Notes under the pieces: model-generated | Databases searched by the model: none | What the model was told of the DNA's origin: nothing | Seen by the model: the letters and a program-made list of their open reading frames with translations, nothing else | DNA from: DATGHS01 sp035307785 | GTDB lineage: Bacteria; Planctomycetota; Planctomycetia; Gemmatales; Gemmataceae | Length of the DNA stretch: 29,360 nucleotides | Reading direction: 5' to 3' | Assembly: GCA_035307785.1 (NCBI GenBank) | Contig: DATGHS010000433.1 | Location: forward strand, 1 to 29,360 | Position numbers and translations under genes: made by a program | Shown here: piece after piece, positions 1 to 8,380 of the stretch | How positions within the stretch are numbered: position 1 is the first letter of the stretch | Layout of the letters: every line of letters starts with the position of its first letter

Positions 1-2
1 AA

Positions 3-1283
3 GCGGTGGTGGTCTTCAGCGAGGCCGACCGCGGTGCGCCCTATCTGCGCCTGGCCGATCAGGCGATTTGCATTGGCCCGGCTCCGTCGGCCCAAAGTTA
101 TTTGAAGGCGTCCAACATCATCAGCGCTGCGGAATTGGCCAACGTCAATGCCATCCATCCTGGCTACGGCTTCCTTTCGGAGCGAGCCGACTTTGCCCAC
201 ATGTGCCGAGCTTGCGGCATCGAGTTCATCGGCCCGCCGGAGGAGGCGATGCGCGCCCTGGGCGACAAGAACGAAGCCCGCAAGCTCGCTAAGAAGGCCG
301 GCGTGCCCGTGGTGCCGGGCAGCGACGGCTTAATCGAATCCGATGCCGATGCGCTCAAGTTCGCACAAAACGCCGGTTACCCGGTGTTAATCAAGGCGGC
401 GGCCGGCGGCGGCGGCAAGGGCATGCGCATTGCTCGCAACGATATTTCCCTGATTGCCGGACTCAAGTCCGCCCGGCAGGAAGCGGAAAACGCCTTCAAG
501 GATGGCAGCGTGTATCTGGAAAAATATCTGGAAGTGGCCCGGCATATCGAAGTGCAAGTGCTGGCCGATCGGCGTGGCAACGTGGTCCACCTCTGGGAGC
601 GCGAATGCTCGATGCAGCGTAAGCACCAGAAGCTCGTGGAGGAATCGCCCGCTCCGAATTTGCCGCCGAAGGTGCGTGAGGCGATTTGTGATTCGGCAGT
701 CCGGCTCATCAAGACCGCCAATTACCAGAATGCCGGCACCTGCGAGTTTCTCGTCGATCCGCAGAACAAATTCTATTTCATCGAAGTAAACGCTCGCATC
801 CAGGTGGAGCATCCAGTAACGGAATTAGTGACCGGGATTGATCTCGTGCGGCAGCAAATCCGCATCGCCGCCGGCGAAGAGCTTCCTTTTTCCCAAAAGG
901 AGATCGTCCACCGCGGTTGCGCCGTTGAGTGCCGGATCAATGCGGAGGATTCGCAAAGCTTTCGCCCGTCGCCGGGCGTCATTTCGCACTGGCAGCCGCC
1001 GGGGGGCCCCGGCATTCGGCTCGATACCCATGTAATTACCGGCTACCGCGTGCCGCCGACGTATGATTCGCTGATCGCGAAACTGCTGGCTTACCAGCCC
1101 ACGCGTGAAGAAGCCCTGGCTACCATGCGCCGGGCGCTGTCGGAATTCCGCGTGGAAGGCATTAACACCACCATCGCGCTGCACCGCGAAATCTTTAACA
1201 CGTCGGCCTTCGTCGAAGGGCGCGTGGATACGAAATTTGTCGAGCGCGTTTTGCGCCCCAGCGATGCGGAACGGAAAAGCTAA
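3..1283 (+). CDS. accC: Biotin carboxylase subunit of acetyl-CoA carboxylase (5' end outside window)
   Basis: The protein carboxylates biotin on the biotin carboxyl carrier protein, using ATP and bicarbonate, in the first step of fatty acid synthesis in the cytosol. The frame is open from the first bases and aligns with E. coli AccC from about its residue 28, so roughly 28 N-terminal residues lie upstream of the window. Visible motifs are the IHPGYGFLSE segment, the Gly-rich ATP-grasp loop KAAAGGGGKGMR, the CSMQRKHQK segment, the EVNARIQVEHPVTE active-site stretch and the ECRINAED segment of the C-terminal lobe. The end (TAA at 1281-1283) fits a normal length of about 450 residues. It is probably preceded by accB, which cannot be seen. 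It converges on the CBS gene, with two small hairpins in the 44 bp gap. A pyruvate or propionyl-CoA carboxylase subunit is less likely because the protein stops right after the biotin carboxylase domain. Confidence 0.95.
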   Translation, partial: AVVVFSEADRGAPYLRLADQAICIGPAPSAQSYLKASNIISAAELANVNAIHPGYGFLSERADFAHMCRACGIEFIGPPEEAMRALGDKNEARKLAKKAGVPVVPGSDGLIESDADALKFAQNAGYPVLIKAAAGGGGKGMRIARNDISLIAGLKSARQEAENAFKDGSVYLEKYLEVARHIEVQVLADRRGNVVHLWERECSMQRKHQKLVEESPAPNLPPKVREAICDSAVRLIKTANYQNAGTCEFLVDPQNKFYFIEVNARIQVEHPVTELVTGIDLVRQQIRIAAGEELPFSQKEIVHRGCAVECRINAEDSQSFRPSPGVISHWQPPGGPGIRLDTHVITGYRVPPTYDSLIAKLLAYQPTREEALATMRRALSEFRVEGINTTIALHREIFNTSAFVEGRVDTKFVERVLRPSDAERKS

Positions 1284-1290
1284 TTGATCG

Positions 1291-1328
1291 GTCCGGCACG
1301 CCGGACATGGACGTGCCGCGCTTGCGGC
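1291..1328. terminator. Tandem hairpins between convergent accC and CBS genes
   Basis: GTCCGG-CACG-CCGGAC (1291-1306) and GCCGC-GCTT-GCGGC (1315-1328) are two perfect small stem-loops filling the gap between convergent stop codons. There is no T tract on either side, so termination is inferred from position only. Confidence 0.4.
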
Positions 1329-1759
1329 TACGAAGTATACATGATGGGCTCGGAGATCCGTTCGAGGGTTTCTGCTGCCAGATGCTCGTCTTTTGCTTCC
1401 AGAGCGAGATCGCCCAGCGACAGCAAGCCGGCCAGTCGCTTGTCACGGTCCAACACTATTAGCCGCCGAACCTGCCGGGCCCGCATGATTCGCGCTGCGT
1501 CTTCCATCTCTTGATCGTCAAAACAGTAAATGGTCGTCGGCGTCATCGCAATGCCAACCATCGTCGATTTCGGGTCGTCGCCATGCGCGATGGCCCGAAT
1601 TACCAGGTCACGGTCGGTAAGCATGCCAATTGAACGATCATTATCGCAAACCGGCAAGGCCCCCACGTCGAGCGCTTTCATGCGCTCGGCCGCTTCCTCC
1701 AGGGTGGCTTCCGGATGAATGCATTCGACTTTCCGAGACATTACCTGGCTGACTTTCAT
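1328..1759 (-). CDS. Tandem CBS-domain protein
   Basis: A 143-residue cytosolic protein made almost entirely of two CBS motifs (about residues 5-60 and 72-127), a Bateman module that typically binds adenine nucleotides. The first motif ends in the usual GMLTDRDL segment (residues 45-52) and the second in GLLSLGDLA (111-119). No catalytic domain is attached, so this is a stand-alone sensor or regulator. The ATG at 1759 was chosen because a GGAG sits 8 nt upstream and the conserved MKVSQVMS start begins there; the frame is open 25 codons further up, but that part looks non-coding. It is the last of four minus-strand genes that all resemble stress proteins. The ligand and partner cannot be read from sequence. 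Confidence 0.88.
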   Translation of the reverse strand: MKVSQVMSRKVECIHPEATLEEAAERMKALDVGALPVCDNDRSIGMLTDRDLVIRAIAHGDDPKSTMVGIAMTPTTIYCFDDQEMEDAARIMRARQVRRLIVLDRDKRLAGLLSLGDLALEAKDEHLAAETLERISEPIMYTS

Positions 1760-1927
1760 GGGCGCGTCTCCTTCACGAAAACGGACATTGCCTTCAGCCT
1801 CGCCCCGGGCGAGCTTTGGTAAGGCGGGCCCCAATTCGTAACGGCGCCGGGAAGCCGTCGCTACGTTATTTCGCAGTTTGCGCGAATGGGTAAAAACTGT
1901 TAAAGCCCGCCGCGTCTTTGCTCGTTG

Positions 1928-2161
1928 TCACCGGCGGTCTTTCAATCCCACCACGCCGGCGTGTTCGGCGCAATGGGCACAGCAGAAGATTTGGTCACCT
2001 TGCTCCACGCCGTGGCCAATCACCTTGCAGCCGCAATGGGCGCACTGCGGCGCCAGGGCCTGAATCGCGCACTCGAACGAATCGAAGGTATGCTCGCGGC
2101 CAGCAACGGTGACCGTGAACGCTTTGTCGTATTCGTTCCCGCAAAGTTCACACGTTCTCAT
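1928..2161 (-). CDS. Possible independently translated Cys-rich zinc peptide (nested)
   Basis: These 77 codons begin at the internal ATG at 2161 and lie in the same frame as the longer stress protein. The start has GAGGAGG spaced 8 nt upstream, which is stronger than most starts in this window, and the product MRTCELCGNEY... looks like a complete small protein. It carries nine Cys, mostly in CxxC-type pairs (CELC, CAHCGC, CCAHC). Either this is a nested second product, or the upstream gene lost its stop and fused recently. Sequence alone cannot decide. Confidence 0.45.
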   Translation of the reverse strand: MRTCELCGNEYDKAFTVTVAGREHTFDSFECAIQALAPQCAHCGCKVIGHGVEQGDQIFCCAHCAEHAGVVGLKDRR

Positions 2162-2707
2162 GAAATCTGCCTCCTCATTGGAATTCACCACGGTCACTGC
2201 TGGTATCGCGCGAGGTTGCGCCGTCATCGAATAGTCATAGGCCCCATGATCCACCATGATCGACTCGGCTTCATCCTGGCGGTCCACCGTCTTGACCACG
2301 ACCACGGTTCGGCCGGCTTCGACATGCTCGGCATGTTCTTGGGCTTCAACTTCGGTCATTTCCAGGGCGATGAATGGGCCGGCGTACGCGCCCACGGCAG
2401 CGCCCGTGAGCCCGCCGATGGCGCTGAGCACAATCACCGCCACGCCGAGACCTGGGATCAGCGACATCACAGCTCCGGCCGCCACGCCCAGGCTGGCGCC
2501 CACCAGGGCGCCCGCGACCGCGCCTTGATCGGCCGCATGTTGCGCCTCCACCATCGGCCCGGGCAACTCGTGTCCTTTCCAGTCGCGGGCCACCACCACG
2601 ATTTGCTGCGGTGAAAAGCCCGCCTGAGTGAGCGCGTGAACCGCATTAACGGCGTGCTGCTGATCCTCAAAGATCCCGACCGCACGCGCGGGTTGTTGGT
2701 TTGTCAT
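1928..2707 (-). CDS. General stress protein 17M-like domain fused to a Cys-rich zinc-binding peptide
   Basis: This is a 259-residue ORF in two parts. Residues 1-60 resemble the YflT/GSP17M fold (ARAVGIFEDQQHAVNAVHAL, then a segment typical of 'heat induced stress' proteins). Residues about 61-113 are Gly/Ala-rich and hydrophobic, like a glycine-zipper membrane hairpin, and residues 114-170 complete the domain. From Met183 the protein changes character: CELC, FECAI, CAHCGC and CCAHC give a Cys-rich domain of 77 residues that I know as a small free-standing protein in planctomycetes. A strong Shine-Dalgarno sequence lies just before Met183 (see separate entry), so the tail may also be made on its own. 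The start at 2707 has AGGAGG 5 nt upstream. The biochemical role is unknown; metal binding by the tail is inferred from the cysteines. Confidence 0.75.
   Translation of the reverse strand: MTNQQPARAVGIFEDQQHAVNAVHALTQAGFSPQQIVVVARDWKGHELPGPMVEAQHAADQGAVAGALVGASLGVAAGAVMSLIPGLGVAVIVLSAIGGLTGAAVGAYAGPFIALEMTEVEAQEHAEHVEAGRTVVVVKTVDRQDEAESIMVDHGAYDYSMTAQPRAIPAVTVVNSNEEADFMRTCELCGNEYDKAFTVTVAGREHTFDSFECAIQALAPQCAHCGCKVIGHGVEQGDQIFCCAHCAEHAGVVGLKDRR
2170..2176 (-). promoter_or_regulatory. Internal Shine-Dalgarno sequence (GAGGAGG)
   Basis: On the minus strand GAGGAGG is followed by 8 nt and ATG (2161), inside the long stress-protein ORF where it encodes Asn-Glu-Glu-Ala. Such a perfect site at the exact domain junction suggests a former or active separate start. 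Confidence 0.5.
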
Positions 2708-2730
2708 GACATCCTCCTGATTGCCAAAGG

Positions 2731-2840
2731 TCAGAGGTCAGAGAAGCCGCCGGTTTAGATTTCTTTTGACTTGCAACGTGCCAGTTCTGACTTCTGACTT
2801 CTGACCTCCGACTTCTGATCTCCGACTTCTGACTTCTGAG
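2731..2840. repeat. Heptamer array with inverted arms
   Basis: Two copies of GTCAGAG (2731-2744) are followed, after 40 bp, by eight heptamers in the opposite sense (2785-2840). These are TTCTGAC or its variants CTCCGAC, TTCTGAT and TTCTGAG. The arms can base-pair. The array fills the gap between the UspA stop and the start of the stress-protein gene. It resembles the heptanucleotide STRR repeats known from cyanobacteria in period only, not in sequence. Confidence 0.85.
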
Positions 2841-2841
2841 A

Positions 2842-3321
2842 CTACCCTGCCACTGTTGCAATCTGCTCGTTCCCAACGCCCGGTAAACCGACGGGTGCGA
2901 ATGGGTTAGTCACGGTCAGCACCGGACAGACGGCCCGGCGGACGACTTCCTCCGCGACGCTGCCCATGAGCAAGCGGCCAAGACCTGTCCGGCCATGAGT
3001 GCCCATCACAATGAGGTCAGCGTTGATCTCGCCGGCCACATCCAGAATCTTCAGAGCAGGGTCGCCCTCCTCCACTCTACGTTCAGCGCGGGAGGCGGCC
3101 GGAATCTCCAGGCGCTCGATTTGTTCCCTCGCTTTGGCAGGTGATTCGTTCGGATCAGGAGGCACTATTCCTTCCCCGTAAATTACGGCCGGCGGCGCAA
3201 CGACATGCAGAATCACTATGCGGGCCCCGTAATCACATGCCAAGGCGCACGCGAGCTGCAAGGCGTTCGCCGAGCGCTCCGAAAAATCCGTTGGATGCAG
3301 GATCGTGTGAATGGGAAACAT
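2842..3321 (-). CDS. Universal stress protein (UspA family)
   Basis: A 159-residue single-domain Usp protein. It starts with the typical beta strand and first loop (HTILHPTDFSERSANAL) and ends with the nucleotide-binding signature GTHGRTGLGRLLMGS followed by VAEEVVRRAVCPVLTV, matching G-2x-G-9x-G(S/T) of ATP-binding Usp proteins. The ATG at 3321 was chosen over the in-frame one at 3357 because AGGAG lies 6-7 nt upstream and the family begins with this strand. Usp proteins help survival under starvation, oxidative or hypoxic stress. Neighbours (bacterioferritin-like, CBS pair, GSP17M-like) support a shared stress role. The C-terminal extension after the last strand, about 20 residues, has no recognisable motif. 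Confidence 0.92.
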   Translation of the reverse strand: MFPIHTILHPTDFSERSANALQLACALACDYGARIVILHVVAPPAVIYGEGIVPPDPNESPAKAREQIERLEIPAASRAERRVEEGDPALKILDVAGEINADLIVMGTHGRTGLGRLLMGSVAEEVVRRAVCPVLTVTNPFAPVGLPGVGNEQIATVAG

Positions 3322-3420
3322 GCTGCGCTCCTTTGTGAAGGAATTTGCCCGGCGCATCCGAATTTGGGCATTTCAATTCCGGCCACGTTCTGCGAAACCC
3401 GGTTCGGATCATGGCGTCCG

Positions 3421-3939
3421 CTAGGCCTGCTCTGCAAGCGAAGACACTTCAGCCACGTCTTGGCCCAGCGCCGTCGCCAGGTCGATCTGGTGTTCCTGTT
3501 CGTTCATCAGAATCGCGCGAATGTGCTCGGCCATGGCAAACTCGCCGAGCGCTTCACACTGGCGGACGCGCTCGCGGTAGTTGCGAATGGTCTCATTTTC
3601 ATTGTCCAGATCGAAACGCAGCATTTGCGCTGCTTCTTCCGACGTGCGCACTGGTTTAGGCGTCACCGTGGGCATTCCGCCCAGGTAATCGACTTGTTTC
3701 GCAATAATCAGGGCATGGTCGAGCTCCTGTTTCGCGTGCTTTTCCAGTTCGGCGGCTATGTTCATGTATTCCGCGCCCTTGATAACTTGCGAATAGACCA
3801 CGTAGGCAATGATCGCCTGGTATTCGCGAGCCAGATCCTCATTGAGAAGCTCGACCAGCTGGACTCTGGAAACACCGGGGCTGCCGGTTTTCTGTCCGTC
3901 CGCTTCTATTGGCTTTGTCGCCTGCGATTGGCCGCGCAT
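3421..3939 (-). CDS. Bacterioferritin-like di-iron protein
   Basis: A 172-residue four-helix ferritin-like protein. The di-iron ligands can be placed by spacing: Glu39 (LAREYQAI), Glu72 and His75 (QELDH), Glu116 (NENETIRNY), and Glu147 and His150 (NEQEH). These spacings (33, 3, 44, 31, 3) are close to those of the ferroxidase centre of bacterioferritin. The residue after Glu72 is Leu, where bacterioferritin has its haem-ligand Met, so haem binding by that route is not expected. The first ~23 residues are a polar tail. The ATG at 3939 has GGAGGG 6 nt upstream; the open frame further up overlaps the Idi gene and is not protein-like. Iron storage, detoxification or a Dps/rubrerythrin-type peroxide role is possible. 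A possible sigma54-type promoter lies upstream. Confidence 0.88.
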   Translation of the reverse strand: MRGQSQATKPIEADGQKTGSPGVSRVQLVELLNEDLAREYQAIIAYVVYSQVIKGAEYMNIAAELEKHAKQELDHALIIAKQVDYLGGMPTVTPKPVRTSEEAAQMLRFDLDNENETIRNYRERVRQCEALGEFAMAEHIRAILMNEQEHQIDLATALGQDVAEVSSLAEQA

Positions 3940-3993
3940 GAATGTCCCTCCGAAAAAGTTCGCGCAAGGCACCCCCGCAAAATGAAAGAAAAA

Positions 3994-4009
3994 AGGGCAA
4001 ATTCGATGC
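3994..4009 (-). promoter_or_regulatory. Possible sigma54 -24/-12 promoter of the ferritin-like gene
   Basis: On the minus strand TGGCATCGAATTTGCC fits TGGCA-n6-TTGC, with the invariant GG and GC separated by exactly 10 nt. It is about 55 nt upstream of the ATG at 3939, in the gap after idi. A single match by eye; chance occurrence is possible. Confidence 0.3.
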
Positions 4010-4034
4010 CAGAAGGCCGGACAGAAATGGGAGG

Positions 4035-4589
4035 CTAGCGCCGCTGCGACGGAACCAGCGGCAAGCCGAGGTGAAACCAGGGAGCAAATTGATCCGGCTG
4101 CTCCCGCATGCGGCGTTGAAGGTCGCCGATTTCGAGCCATTGCCAGGCGGCGACTTCGCCAGGATCGGGAAGCGGATCGCCGTTCACCGTGCCCAGCAAG
4201 ATCTGATCGAATTCATGCTCGACGCCGCGAGCCTGCGGATCGACAGCGCGATAAATGAATTCCGGTCCAACCGTCAGGTCGCAATCAAGTCCCATCTCTT
4301 CGCGCAACCGTCGTCGGCCGGCGTCGAGTAATGTTTCTCCTTCGCGCAGGTGGCTGCAACAAGTATTGGCCCAAATGAGGGGCCATAATTTTTTGCCGGC
4401 ACTGCGCTGCTGAATGAGGAGCGACTGCCGGTCGGGCCGGAAAATATACACGGAAAAAGCCAGGTGCAGTTGGCCGTGTCCCGAGTGCGCGGCAACAAGA
4501 TCGGCAGTGCCTTGCGGCCGGCCGGTCTCGTCGCAGAGAATGACGTGGCGTGGTGCGGAAAAAGGAGTGGAAAGATTGGGAATGGTCAT
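4035..4589 (-). CDS. idi: Isopentenyl-diphosphate delta-isomerase, type 1 (Nudix fold)
   Basis: The enzyme interconverts isopentenyl and dimethylallyl diphosphate, the building blocks of isoprenoids, in the cytosol. Counting from the ATG at 4589 (184 residues), the type 1 features are visible. ANTCCSH contains the catalytic Cys78 and metal ligand His80, His35 and His42 (QLHLAF) match the other histidines, Arg/Glu-rich RRRLREEMGL is the Nudix helix, and VEHEF supplies Glu124/Glu126. The second motif CCSH resembles the eukaryote-like variant more than E. coli VCGH. The start is uncertain: 4589 lacks a good ribosome site, and an in-frame ATG at 4643 would add 18 residues. The gene ends 95 bp before the ferritin-like gene and may share a transcript with it. 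Confidence 0.9.
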   Translation of the reverse strand: MTIPNLSTPFSAPRHVILCDETGRPQGTADLVAAHSGHGQLHLAFSVYIFRPDRQSLLIQQRSAGKKLWPLIWANTCCSHLREGETLLDAGRRRLREEMGLDCDLTVGPEFIYRAVDPQARGVEHEFDQILLGTVNGDPLPDPGEVAAWQWLEIGDLQRRMREQPDQFAPWFHLGLPLVPSQRR

Positions 4590-4655
4590 TGGAAAAATAC
4601 AACTGACCTCGATTTCAGGACAACCGAAATCGAGGCCAATCATTAACGGGGACGC

Positions 4656-5192
4656 TCACTCGCCCAGTTTGAAGGAATCGAAGTATTTATCGGTTTCTTT
4701 ATTCGTGGCCACGTCCTTTGGCGCAATGATCACAATTTGATATAGCCGGCTGCCGGCGACGTAGGCACGCGAGCGGTAAACCCGGCTCTCATCCGACTTT
4801 TCGGCTACAAATTCACGGCCCGCATACTTTTCCTTTCCCAGCGTGATTTTCTTATCGGAAACAATCTTGCCGCCAAACGTCTTGGCCCCGCCATCGCGCA
4901 CCGAATCGAGCATCAACTCTTTATCCGCGCCGGCGATTGCTGCTTCTGGAAAATCATTGTACGCGACCAAATAGACCAGGTCGGAGCCGGAAGGCGCTAC
5001 CATGGCTAAATACTGCTTTAATTCGACACCATTAGATTCAAATTTCTGATCCGATTCCGTGGGTTTGGCCGGCATCAAGATCGAGTACTTGCCGCTCTTC
5101 GACGTATAGGTTTCCCATTTGTCTTCGGCGTGCGCGGCCGCGGTGAAGCACAAAACGGCCATCATCCCCGGCCCAATCAAGTGCCGAATCAT
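4656..5192 (-). CDS. Small secreted protein of unknown function
   Basis: A 178-residue protein with a clear signal peptide: a basic start MIRH, a hydrophobic core (about 7-18) and an AHA cleavage site before Glu23. The mature part opens with WETYTSKSGKYSILMPAKP, a pattern seen in many short secreted bacterial proteins that resemble the PsbP fold, then alternates beta strands (LVYLVAYNDF, YAGREFVAE, RLYQIVIIAP) and ends with YFDSFKL. No catalytic motif or cysteine is present in the mature part. AAGGAG sits 5 nt before the ATG. It is divergent from the DUF1549 gene. The PsbP-like suggestion is inference; the function is unknown. Confidence 0.8.
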   Translation of the reverse strand: MIRHLIGPGMMAVLCFTAAAHAEDKWETYTSKSGKYSILMPAKPTESDQKFESNGVELKQYLAMVAPSGSDLVYLVAYNDFPEAAIAGADKELMLDSVRDGGAKTFGGKIVSDKKITLGKEKYAGREFVAEKSDESRVYRSRAYVAGSRLYQIVIIAPKDVATNKETDKYFDSFKLGE

Positions 5193-5357
5193 GTCTACTC
5201 CTTGCGTGAAACGTGACGATACAGCAGGTTTATTTTTATCAGATCATGCTGGATGCTGGCTATGTCAAAGAAGGCCGGAACGCAAATTGCTGGAATCATT
5301 TGGCCATCGTGCGGCCAGCGCGCTTATAACAAACCCCAACGGAGCTCGGACGTCGTT

Positions 5358-5388
5358 CCTGGCGGCTCGCCAGGCAGCCCCCTTTTTT
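5358..5388 (+). terminator. Hairpin plus T6 upstream of the DUF1549/DUF1553 gene
   Basis: CCTGGCG-GCT-CGCCAGG (5358-5374) is a perfect 7-bp stem with a 3-nt loop, followed 8 nt later by TTTTTT (5383-5388) in the plus direction. No plus-strand gene ends here. It would therefore act as a leader attenuator or stop stray transcription before the gene at 5494. The distance to the T tract is longer than ideal. Otherwise the 5193-5493 gap shows nothing clear. Confidence 0.3.
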
Positions 5389-5493
5389 CGTCGCCCGGGC
5401 GCCGATGGCGAGCTCCATGATTTTCTCGAGCATGCGGGCGCAGCAACGACCGCAGGCCAACCAACGAGAAATGCTAACTGAGGTGTGAACCGT

Positions 5494-8244
<2,751 letters not shown>

Positions 8245-8380
8245 GTCCGGAGATTTCCCGCCGAGCTGATTCGTAATCCGTTTTGGCACGTTACTCCCTT
8301 TCCGCTTGCTCGTCTAGCTGGTGTTCCGCTACCATTTATCATTGTCATTCGCTTTGCCCGCCTTGGAGCAAGGAGTTGCC

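Noticed and set aside
2731..2840. CRISPR array
   Set aside because: The units are 7 bp with no spacers, and no cas genes are present.
3205..4038. 277-codon plus-strand frame opposite the ferritin-like gene
   Set aside because: The minus strand has di-iron ligands at correct spacing and a strong ribosome site; the plus frame is a shadow.
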